Positions 9,065 through 16,437 of a DNA stretch of 64,000 nt are shown in pieces. This stretch comes from Sphingomonas sp. (lineage in GTDB: Bacteria; Pseudomonadota; Alphaproteobacteria; Sphingomonadales; Sphingomonadaceae): positions 186,001 through 250,000 of the forward strand of contig JAFIGU010000003.1 of NCBI GenBank assembly GCA_017849555.1, given 5' to 3'. The translations under genes and the position numbers were made by a program. Under the pieces are notes generated by a model, which made no database searches, was not told the DNA's origin, and saw nothing but the letters and a program-made list of their open reading frames with translations. Each line of letters opens with the position of its first letter. Position 1 is the stretch's first letter.

Positions 9065-9078
9065 TGGGACCGATATCA
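9065..9078. promoter_or_regulatory. Candidate LacI/GntR-type operator 3
   Basis: TGGGACCGATATCA is identical to the copy at 5200-5213. It lies 51 bases upstream of the TonB-dependent receptor start, a position suited to repress its promoter. It links the receptor to the same regulon as the dehydrogenases. Confidence 0.6.
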
Positions 9079-9128
9079 CGTGCCCATCCAGAGAGCGCTG
9101 CAGGGCGCCCGAGCCAAGGGGAGGAAAC

Positions 9129-11966
9129 ATGCTGTCGAGGATCATTTCCAACCGCCGCATTCGCGCGGCGCTGTGTGGCGGCAGCGCAATCGGCGCATTG
9201 ATCTGCACGGCAGCGGCAACGGCACAGACCGCGCCGCAGGAAGCGGCGGCGCCCGATGCCGCGGGCGCGCAGCAAGAGGTGGTCGTCACCGGCTCGCGCA
9301 TCGTACGCTCGGGCTTCTCCGCGCCCACCCCGGTCACCGTGGTCGGCGAGGAACGGCTGGAACAGCGCGCGATCACCAATGTCGGCGACGCGCTCAACGA
9401 GCTGCCGTCGTTCCGCGCGCTGCAGACCCCGGCGACACAACAAGCGGTGGGCGGCAATATCGGCGCGCGCGTGCTCGATCTACGCGGGCTGGGCGCGACG
9501 CGCACGCTGGTGTTGCTCGACGGCAAGCGCTTCGTTCCCTCGACCACCCAGGGCACGATCGACGTCAACCTCATCCCCAGTTCGCTGATTGAGCGGACCG
9601 AGGTGGTCACCGGCGGCGCTTCCGCGGCTTATGGTTCGGACGCGGTGGCCGGTGTCGTCAACTTTATCCTCGACAAGAAGCTCACCGGTTTCAAGGGATC
9701 GGTCCAGGCCGGGATTTCGCGGCGCGGCGACGGCGCGGAGCAGAATGTCCAGCTCGCCTATGGCAACCACTTCGCCGGCGAACGCGGACATTTCATCATC
9801 GCCGGAGAATATAATAACACGAAGGGGTTGGGCGATTGCTACACGCGCAGCTGGTGCCCGCGCGAGCAGCTGATCGGCAATACCCCGGCCGGCTATGCCG
9901 GACTGCCGGCGAGCATCCGCGGCGGCCCCGCGGGTACCGGGACGCTGTCTTCGGGCGGGCTGATCGTCGCCAATTCGGGGCCGCTGCGCGGGCTGGCCTT
10001 CAACCCGAACGGCACCACCTCGGCCTATGATTTCGGCACGATCTACGGCACCAATCCCTCCCCGCTGTTCACGCTGGGAGGCACCGAATCCGCGCGCAAC
10101 GGTTTCCTCGACGGAATCCTGCTCAGCCCGCCGGTGGAGCGGTTCGTCGGCTATGCCCATGCCGATTACCAGCTGTCCGACACGGTGAAGGCCAATCTCG
10201 ATCTGTCCTACGGCCAGGTGAAGGGGATGGTGATCGGATCGGTCGCGCGATCGACCGTGACGATCCAGCGCAGCAACGCCTATCTGCCGGCGGGGGTCGC
10301 CGCGATCATGGACCAGAACGGGATCGGCTCGTTCACGCTGGGCCGCGCGTTCATGGACCTCGGCGGCGCGGTCGACCGGTCCGACAACAAGACCTATCGC
10401 GCGGTCTTCTCGCTCGAAGGGCGGATCAGCGACAAATGGCGCTGGGATGCCTATTACCAATATGGCCGCAACGAATTCCGCCAGGATTACACCGGCAACG
10501 TGATCGCCTCACGCGTCGCGAACGCGGCCGATGCGGTCAACGTCAACGGCCAGATCGTGTGCCGGATCAATGCCGGCGCGGTCGCCGCCGATCCGTCCTG
10601 CGTACCGCTCAACATCTTCGGCGCGGGCAATATCTCGCCGGCCGCGGCGGCCTATATCGCGCCGTCGGGCTTCCAGACGACCAATCTTACCGAGCATGTC
10701 GTGGCGGCGAACGTCAACGGCGCGCTGTTCGCGCTGCCCGGGGGTGATTTCTCGATCGCCGCGGGCGGCGAATATCGCAACGACAGCGCGACCGGCGCGG
10801 CGGACGCGCTGTCCACCGCCAATGCCTTCTGGTCGTTCAACGGCAAGGCGGTGGTCGGCCGCATCGAGGTTGCCGAAGGCTATGTCGAGGCCGAAGCGCC
10901 GATCCTGCGCGATCTGCCCTTTGCCAAGACGCTCGAACTGAACGGCGCGGTCCGGCGCACGCATTACAACCGCACGGCGCCCGGATCCTCCTCCACCTCG
11001 GTCGATGCGACGACATGGAAGATCGGCGGCGTATGGGCACCGAACGACACGATCCGTTTCCGCGCGACGCGCTCGCGCGATATCCGCGCGCCCAACCTCA
11101 CCGAACTGTTCGGGCCGGTAACGCTGGGCCGCACCACGATCGTCGACCCGGCCAACAACGGCGCGCAGATCCAGGTCAACGCCTATTCCGGCGCCAACGG
11201 CCAGCTTGCGCCCGAGAAAGCCGATACCTGGACGGCGGGCGCGGTGCTCAGCCCCGGGTTCATTCCCGGGCTGCGGCTGTCGGTGGATTATTATGACATC
11301 AAGCTGAAGGGCGCGATCTCCACGCTCGGCGCGCAGGTGCTGGTCGATCGCTGCGCCGCCGGGCAGGCCGCGCTGTGCCAATATGTCCAGCGCGACGCCG
11401 CCGGCACGCTGACGAGCGTCAGCGACGTGCTCCAGAACGTCAGCGAGATCGACAATCGCGGCATCGATATCGAGGCGAGCTACCGCACCGGGCTCGGCGC
11501 GCTCGGCAACCTCGATCTCCGGCTGCTCGCGACGCATTATCTCAAGCTGTCAATCGGCGGCGTCGATCGCACCGGCCAGACCGGCTACCGGCCCGGGACG
11601 ACGACCGGCGTCCCCGACTGGATCATCGACGGCACCGCGGTGTGGTCGATCGGCGCGCTCGCGCTCAACCTGCACGGAAAATATATCCCGCAGGGCATTT
11701 TCGACACCACCTTGGTCGGCCCGCAGGATGCGGGCTATTCCCCGGCGCTCGCGAACAGCATCAACAACAATCGCGTGAACGGGCGTTTCTACCTCGATCT
11801 CGGCGCGACGATCAAAATCAACGACCGGTTCGAGATGTTCGGCGTGATCAACAATCTGCTCGACAAGGATCCGCCGCTCGCGGCCAGCGCGCAGGGCGCC
11901 ACCAACCAGGTCTATTTCGATCCGATCGGCCGCTATTTCAAATTCGGCGCGCGCGTCCGGCTGTAA
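9129..11966 (+). CDS. TonB-dependent outer-membrane receptor
   Basis: Outer-membrane active transporter of 945 residues. A signal peptide (about residues 1-33, ending ICTAAATAQ) precedes a TonB-box-like segment QEVVVTGSRIVRSG. The plug domain carries LLDGKRFVPS, VTGGASAAYGSDAVAGVVNF and related motifs. The rest reads as a long beta barrel with alternating aromatic residues, ending YFKFGARVRL. ATG 9128-9131 region: the start at 9129 is preceded by GGGGAGG. Receptors of this size in sphingomonads usually import oligosaccharides or glycosides. The operator at 9065 and the downstream PEP-mutase-like gene place it in the sugar-acid regulon. The ligand is unknown. Confidence 0.92.
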   Translation: MLSRIISNRRIRAALCGGSAIGALICTAAATAQTAPQEAAAPDAAGAQQEVVVTGSRIVRSGFSAPTPVTVVGEERLEQRAITNVGDALNELPSFRALQTPATQQAVGGNIGARVLDLRGLGATRTLVLLDGKRFVPSTTQGTIDVNLIPSSLIERTEVVTGGASAAYGSDAVAGVVNFILDKKLTGFKGSVQAGISRRGDGAEQNVQLAYGNHFAGERGHFIIAGEYNNTKGLGDCYTRSWCPREQLIGNTPAGYAGLPASIRGGPAGTGTLSSGGLIVANSGPLRGLAFNPNGTTSAYDFGTIYGTNPSPLFTLGGTESARNGFLDGILLSPPVERFVGYAHADYQLSDTVKANLDLSYGQVKGMVIGSVARSTVTIQRSNAYLPAGVAAIMDQNGIGSFTLGRAFMDLGGAVDRSDNKTYRAVFSLEGRISDKWRWDAYYQYGRNEFRQDYTGNVIASRVANAADAVNVNGQIVCRINAGAVAADPSCVPLNIFGAGNISPAAAAYIAPSGFQTTNLTEHVVAANVNGALFALPGGDFSIAAGGEYRNDSATGAADALSTANAFWSFNGKAVVGRIEVAEGYVEAEAPILRDLPFAKTLELNGAVRRTHYNRTAPGSSSTSVDATTWKIGGVWAPNDTIRFRATRSRDIRAPNLTELFGPVTLGRTTIVDPANNGAQIQVNAYSGANGQLAPEKADTWTAGAVLSPGFIPGLRLSVDYYDIKLKGAISTLGAQVLVDRCAAGQAALCQYVQRDAAGTLTSVSDVLQNVSEIDNRGIDIEASYRTGLGALGNLDLRLLATHYLKLSIGGVDRTGQTGYRPGTTTGVPDWIIDGTAVWSIGALALNLHGKYIPQGIFDTTLVGPQDAGYSPALANSINNNRVNGRFYLDLGATIKINDRFEMFGVINNLLDKDPPLAASAQGATNQVYFDPIGRYFKFGARVRL

Positions 11967-11998
11967 CCCCCAAAAGCATCAGGAAACGGAAAATCCCA

Positions 11999-12943
11999 AT
12001 GGCGAAGAAGACGCTTCAACACCTTCTGCAGACGAGCGACAAATGCATCGTCGCGCCGTGCGTCTATGATTGCGCCTCGGCGCGCGCAGTGGAAATGGTC
12101 GGCTTCGAAGCGATGATGCTGTCGGGCGGCGAGGTGTCGATCGCGATGAACGGCGTGATCGATTATGGCTTCAGCAATCTCACTGATGTCGAATGGATCA
12201 CCAGCCGGATCGCGCAGACATCGGCGATTCCGCTCGCCGCCGATATCGAGGACGGTTTCGGCGGCCCGCTCGCGGTGTATCGCAGCGCGCGGCGCATGGC
12301 GATGGCCGGCGCCACCGCATTGCAGCTCGAAGACGCCAGCGACATGGAGGAATCGACCGGCCTTCTGTCGCGCGAAAAATACCTCGAGAAGGTAAAGGCC
12401 GCGCTCGCCGCGCTGGAGGGCACCAATTGCTTCCTCATCGCGCGCACCAATGCCGATCCGGAAACCCAGATGGACGAAGGCTGCGAACGGATGCGGCTGG
12501 CGCATGAGCTGGGCGCCGCGATGACCACGGTGGTCAAGATCGGGACGCTCGATCATGCCAAATATGTCGCCGAGCGCGTACCGGGGTGGAAGATGTTCCC
12601 CGACGTCCGCGATATCGACGGCAAACCGGCTGTGACCGTCGACCAGATCTATCCGCTCGGCTTCAACTTCATGACGATGCACTATACGCTGAAGGCGGCG
12701 ATGGACGGCATGCTGGAGCACGGCAAGCACAATTTCGCGCAACAGGGTTGCCACTACACCTGCCAGAAAGTCGATGCGACCGGCGTGATGGGGATGAGCG
12801 CCACCCCCTTGTTCGACCCGCAAAGCTATATGGAGCTGGAAGGCCGGTTCAGCGGGCAGGACAAGACCTATACGATCGTCGGCAACCAGGTCGAGGATTT
12901 CCCGGCGGGTTTCGTGCGATCCTCGATCGACGACCGGCTTTGA
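11999..12943 (+). CDS. Isocitrate lyase/PEP mutase superfamily enzyme
   Basis: Soluble enzyme of 314 residues with the (beta/alpha)8 fold of the superfamily. APCVYDCASARAVEMVGFEA is the typical N-terminal strand and helix. MMLSGGEVS follows, and the metal-binding motif is AADIEDGFGG. IARTNAD is the conserved mid-barrel strand. The K-(K/R)-C-G-H loop of isocitrate and methylisocitrate lyases is absent; the equivalent region reads LEDASDMEESTGLLSREKY. A lyase of that type is therefore unlikely, and a carboxylyase, hydrolase or dimethylmalate-lyase-like activity is possible. It follows the TonB receptor by 32 bases and ends at a strong hairpin, so the two probably share a transcript. Confidence 0.8.
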   Translation: MAKKTLQHLLQTSDKCIVAPCVYDCASARAVEMVGFEAMMLSGGEVSIAMNGVIDYGFSNLTDVEWITSRIAQTSAIPLAADIEDGFGGPLAVYRSARRMAMAGATALQLEDASDMEESTGLLSREKYLEKVKAALAALEGTNCFLIARTNADPETQMDEGCERMRLAHELGAAMTTVVKIGTLDHAKYVAERVPGWKMFPDVRDIDGKPAVTVDQIYPLGFNFMTMHYTLKAAMDGMLEHGKHNFAQQGCHYTCQKVDATGVMGMSATPLFDPQSYMELEGRFSGQDKTYTIVGNQVEDFPAGFVRSSIDDRL

Positions 12944-12952
12944 CATGACAGC

Positions 12953-12977
12953 GGTGGGGGCGTGCCGCGCCCCCACC
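12953..12977. terminator. Hairpin terminator between convergent genes
   Basis: A perfect 10-base stem, GGTGGGGGCG and CGCCCCCACC, with a five-base loop. It lies ten bases after the PEP-mutase-like gene and has no strong T run on the plus strand. Confidence 0.55.
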
Positions 12978-13009
12978 GGCTTCGGCCGGATTCAGGCCAG
13001 GCCGGCGTG

Positions 13010-13032
13010 CTGCGGGCTTCGGCTGCCCGCAG
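13010..13032 (-). terminator. Hairpin terminator of the PsiF gene
   Basis: Stem CTGCGGGC/GCCCGCAG with an inner TTCG-type loop, seven bases beyond the stop of the minus-strand PsiF gene. It probably works together with the facing hairpin at 12953. Confidence 0.45.
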
Positions 13033-13039
13033 CGCCGGA

Positions 13040-13291
13040 TCAGGCCTTCTTGCAGTGCGACATGAAGCTCTTGCGCGGTTTGCCGTGCAGCCCCTTGGCA
13101 TCGGCCTGCTTGGAACAGTCGAGCGACTTCGCGGTTCGGGCGACCGGCGCCTTGCTGGGCTTGGCAGCGGGCGCCTTGCTGGCCTTGGCCGCATCGGCTT
13201 TCGGGGCAGGCGCGGTCGCGGCGGTCTGAGCGAAGGCCGAACTCGTCATCAGGGCGATGGCGGCGGCGGCGGCGGCAATCTTGACCTGCAT
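13040..13291 (-). CDS. PsiF-repeat periplasmic protein
   Basis: An 83-residue secreted protein. A signal peptide (MQVKIAAAAAAIALMTSSAFA) is followed by an Ala/Lys/Pro-rich linker. One PsiF repeat closes the protein: CSKQADAKGLHGKPRKSFMS then HCKK, with the two conserved cysteines. PsiF proteins are often phosphate-starvation induced in enterics, but their function is not known. It stands alone between convergent hairpins and the CoA-transferase operon, so its placement says little about its role. Confidence 0.8.
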   Translation of the reverse strand: MQVKIAAAAAAIALMTSSAFAQTAATAPAPKADAAKASKAPAAKPSKAPVARTAKSLDCSKQADAKGLHGKPRKSFMSHCKKA

Positions 13292-13392
13292 AGCAAACTC
13301 TCCAGCGACGTCCTCTTCGGGGACGAGCAGGATTTACGCCGTCGCTCCAGCGGCTGTCACGTTACAACGACGAAATGTTCCCCGGCTTCGCG

Positions 13393-14601
13393 CTATCGGG
13401 GCGCGATATCGGCATCATGCTCGCCAAGCATCGGCGCGGCGAACGGGTCCGGCCCCGGCGTGCGGGAGAATTTGATCGGGCGGGTGACGCCGCGATAGTG
13501 ACCGATCTTCGGATGCGCGATCGAGGCGACCATATTCTCGGCCTGCACCTGCGGGTCTTCGAACATATCCTCGATGTGGCGCACCGCCGAGCACGGGACC
13601 GCGTCGCCGAACAATCGCTCCCACTCGATCGCCGAGCGCGCGCGCAGTGCCGCGCGCAGCGCCGGCACCAGTTCGGCCGCGTGGTCGGCGCGATTGCGCA
13701 CGCTGGCGTAACGCGGGTTGTCGGCGAGATCGTGGAGCCCGGTCAGCGCGCACAGCGCTTTCCAGAAATGCGGCGTGTTCGCCGACAGATAGAGATAGCC
13801 GTCGCCGGTCGGGTGGAGCCCGGTGATCCCCCCCGAGCGCATGTCGCGCGAGATATCGTGCGCCTCGCCCTCGGCCTGGATCATCCGCGCCGATTGCATC
13901 GTGAGCGCGCTGCGCAGCAGCGACACGCCGACATATTGCCCCGCGCCGCTACGCTCGCGCTCGAACAGTGCCGAGGACACCCCCGCCGCGACCAGCGCCG
14001 CGGCATAATAATCGACCGGCGAGCCATAAGTGAGCTCGGGGACCGGCGGCTTGCCCTGGAGCACGCACATCCCGGTCATCGCCTGGAGGACCTGATCATA
14101 TCCCGCCTTGCCGCGCAGCGGGCCTTCCTCGCCATAGCCGGTGACCACGCAATAGATCAGCCGCGGGTTGGCCGCCTCCAGCCGCGGGTGATCGATCCCC
14201 AGCCGCTCGGCGACGCCGGGGCGGAAATTATGGACCAGCACATCCGCCTCGGCCGCCAATGCATGGAGCCGCGCGCGATCGGCATCCTGCTTCAAATCGA
14301 GCACGATCCCGCGCTTGCTGCGATTGACCCCGAGGAAGGCGCGGTTCTCGCCTTCCAATGTGGAAGGATAAGCGCGCAGATTGTCCCCCGCCGGGGGCTC
14401 GACCTTGATCACGTCCGCCCCCTGATCGGCGAGCAGGGTGCAGCCATAAGGACCGGCGATATAGGCGCTGAGATCGAGCACCCGCACCCCCGAGAGCGGC
14501 CCGCGCGGTCCCTCGCGCGACGGATTGTCGAACGCCGATCCCGGCGCCGGCTGCATTGGGTCGGACGGCGGTGACACGGGGGGCGAAGCACTCATCGACA
14601 T
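13393..14601 (-). CDS. CaiB/BaiF-type CoA-transferase (family III)
   Basis: Soluble family III CoA-transferase of 402 residues, which moves CoA between acyl groups through an aspartyl thioester. Seen: GVRVLDLSAYIAGPYGCTLLADQGADVIKVEPP at the N-terminus, NRSKRGIVLDLK, FRPGVAERLGID, and the catalytic aspartate in KAGYDQVLQAMTG. The N-terminus carries an extra Pro/Ser-rich stretch of about 35 residues. Its ATG shares one base with the GH127 stop (TGATG), so it is the last gene of a five-gene operon. A CoA-transferase after glycosidases suggests that an acyl group released from the imported compound is activated here. The CitE-like lyase at 21979 could then split the CoA ester, which is inference. 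Confidence 0.88.
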   Translation of the reverse strand: MSMSASPPVSPPSDPMQPAPGSAFDNPSREGPRGPLSGVRVLDLSAYIAGPYGCTLLADQGADVIKVEPPAGDNLRAYPSTLEGENRAFLGVNRSKRGIVLDLKQDADRARLHALAAEADVLVHNFRPGVAERLGIDHPRLEAANPRLIYCVVTGYGEEGPLRGKAGYDQVLQAMTGMCVLQGKPPVPELTYGSPVDYYAAALVAAGVSSALFERERSGAGQYVGVSLLRSALTMQSARMIQAEGEAHDISRDMRSGGITGLHPTGDGYLYLSANTPHFWKALCALTGLHDLADNPRYASVRNRADHAAELVPALRAALRARSAIEWERLFGDAVPCSAVRHIEDMFEDPQVQAENMVASIAHPKIGHYRGVTRPIKFSRTPGPDPFAAPMLGEHDADIAPR

Positions 14602-16430
14602 CAGTTTCCAGCTTGGATTGGGGGGACGGGCGGAGCCAGCCCGAGCCAGGTCACGCGCCAGATACCGTCGCGGCGGTCCCCCAGGCGAAAATAGGGCTCG
14701 AAGACGATCGGCGGCCGATCGGCGGGGTGCAATTGGATGGCCTCACCGTCGACGACCGCGACGGGCGCATCGGCTACCCGCACGGTCTCAGCCAGCCGAT
14801 ATCCGTCGATCGGCCCGGTGGCATAGACCAAAGGCCCCCGCGTCAGCGCGATATAATCGCGGCGGAGCACTTCCTGCGCGACCGGCTCGCCGCCCGGCGC
14901 GAGCGATTCCTGGACGTTGCGGTTGACCGCATGATGGACCCGCGCGGGCATCGGCAGGTCGAGCGAGATCACGTCCCCCGGCCGCCACTCGCGCTCGATC
15001 CGCGCATAGCCGCCCGGCTCGGCCGCGAAACGCTCGCCGTTCACCTGCAGCCGCGCGCCGTTCGCCCAATCGGGGATGCGGACGAGCATCGCGAAGCGCG
15101 CCGCCGCCGCCGGGTCGACCGAGATCGAGAGCGGCCCATCCAGCGGATAGCGCCCCTCCTGCCGGATGCGGACACGCCCGGCGCCGGGCAGATCCAGCAC
15201 CGCGGTCGACGCGCCGAGCAGATTGACCGCCAGCGCGCCGTCGGCGGTGACGCCATAGGCAATCGCGGGCAGCTCCTCCAACGCCATCGCGCCGCTCGAC
15301 TTGCAGCAGCGCCAATAAGTGGTGTGGGTGCGCCGTCCGTTGGGGAAGGAATAATAGCACCAATCTTCGCCGTCCGGCGCCTGCGCGCCGAGCAGGTCGT
15401 TATAGGCGCTGCGCTCGATCTCCTGCGCGAAGGCGGCATCGCCGGTGATCGCCAGCAATTCGCGGTTGAGCTGGATCCAGGCCATCGTCGAACAGGTTTC
15501 GACATAGGCTTCGGGGCTGAACACCCCGGCGGGGTTGAAGACCTCGCGCGAGCGATGCGCCACCCCGCCCCACGGGCCGCCGCCGAGCGTCAGATGATGC
15601 GCGCGGACCGCCGCCCAGATGTTGCGCACCGCGCTGAGATAGCGCGCATCACCCGTCGCCCGGTGCAGCTTGGCGACACCGACGAGGTTCCACAGCAATT
15701 GATATGCCTTGCCGGTGGCGATCTCCGACGGATCGGCACCTGCCAGCGCCAGCGAGAACAGGCGATTGCGCGGCTCGGCCTCGATCTGCGCCAGCACCAG
15801 CTCGGCCAGATCGAGATAGCGCCGCTCGCGGGTCGCCAGATACAATTCGGTGGCGGGATCGAGCAGCGCGGTCGCCGACAAGCCGAAATGGTTGCCGAGA
15901 TCGGTGATCTTCACCGCGCCGTCGCTCAACACCCGCCAGCACAGATCGCCGATCCGCCGGGCGGCGGCAAGATAATGTTCGTCGCCGGTCGCGCGATGGA
16001 CCTCGATCAGCCCGAGGATCAGATAGCTGTGGGTCCAGATATCCCAGGTGCGCAGCGCCGGGGCGCCGTCCCACGAGACCGGCTTCGGCGGCTGCGGCAC
16101 CATGAAGCGTCGCGGCGGCGCGTAATTGCCGAGATAGCCGTCCGCATCCTGCCGCGAGATCAGATAATCGGCGACCCGCCGCACATTGCCGAGCAGCGCC
16201 GCATCGCCGGCGCGGGCCGCGGCGCGCGCGGCGGCGGAAAGCCACTTGCCGGCATGTTCGCCATACCAGTCGCCTTCCTCGTTGGCCGCCACCTTCTCGG
16301 GCGCGAACAGCGCGATCGCCGGGCTGTGTTCGTCGGTGATGAAATGTGACAGGCGCCCGGCGCGATTGGCCTCCAGCGCATCGCCGAGCAACCCGCCGAG
16401 TGTCACCTCGCCGGGCAGTGACAGCCGCAT
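14601..16430 (-). CDS. GH127-family glycoside hydrolase (beta-L-arabinofuranosidase-like)
   Basis: Glycosidase of about 609 residues with an (alpha/alpha)6 barrel followed by beta-sandwich domains. The metal and catalytic residues of the GH127 enzyme HypBA1 (Glu, Cys, Cys-Cys) have clear counterparts: E311 and C313 in VETCSTMAW, and C375-C376 in YWRCCKSSGA. The intact cysteine site argues for a catalytically competent enzyme. No signal peptide is seen, so it acts in the cytoplasm or is exported by an unrecognised route. ATG 16430 lies seven bases after the upstream stop; a GTG start at 16454 would add eight residues and overlap it. The natural substrate is probably an arabinofuranoside or similar furanoside, and this is not certain. 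Confidence 0.85.
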   Translation of the reverse strand: MRLSLPGEVTLGGLLGDALEANRAGRLSHFITDEHSPAIALFAPEKVAANEEGDWYGEHAGKWLSAAARAAARAGDAALLGNVRRVADYLISRQDADGYLGNYAPPRRFMVPQPPKPVSWDGAPALRTWDIWTHSYLILGLIEVHRATGDEHYLAAARRIGDLCWRVLSDGAVKITDLGNHFGLSATALLDPATELYLATRERRYLDLAELVLAQIEAEPRNRLFSLALAGADPSEIATGKAYQLLWNLVGVAKLHRATGDARYLSAVRNIWAAVRAHHLTLGGGPWGGVAHRSREVFNPAGVFSPEAYVETCSTMAWIQLNRELLAITGDAAFAQEIERSAYNDLLGAQAPDGEDWCYYSFPNGRRTHTTYWRCCKSSGAMALEELPAIAYGVTADGALAVNLLGASTAVLDLPGAGRVRIRQEGRYPLDGPLSISVDPAAAARFAMLVRIPDWANGARLQVNGERFAAEPGGYARIEREWRPGDVISLDLPMPARVHHAVNRNVQESLAPGGEPVAQEVLRRDYIALTRGPLVYATGPIDGYRLAETVRVADAPVAVVDGEAIQLHPADRPPIVFEPYFRLGDRRDGIWRVTWLGLAPPVPPIQAGN

Positions 16431-16437
16431 CGCGGGC

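Noticed and set aside
10509..11537. 342-codon minus-strand frame inside the TonB receptor
   Set aside because: Arg/Asp/Gly-rich shadow of a clear receptor gene with no domain.
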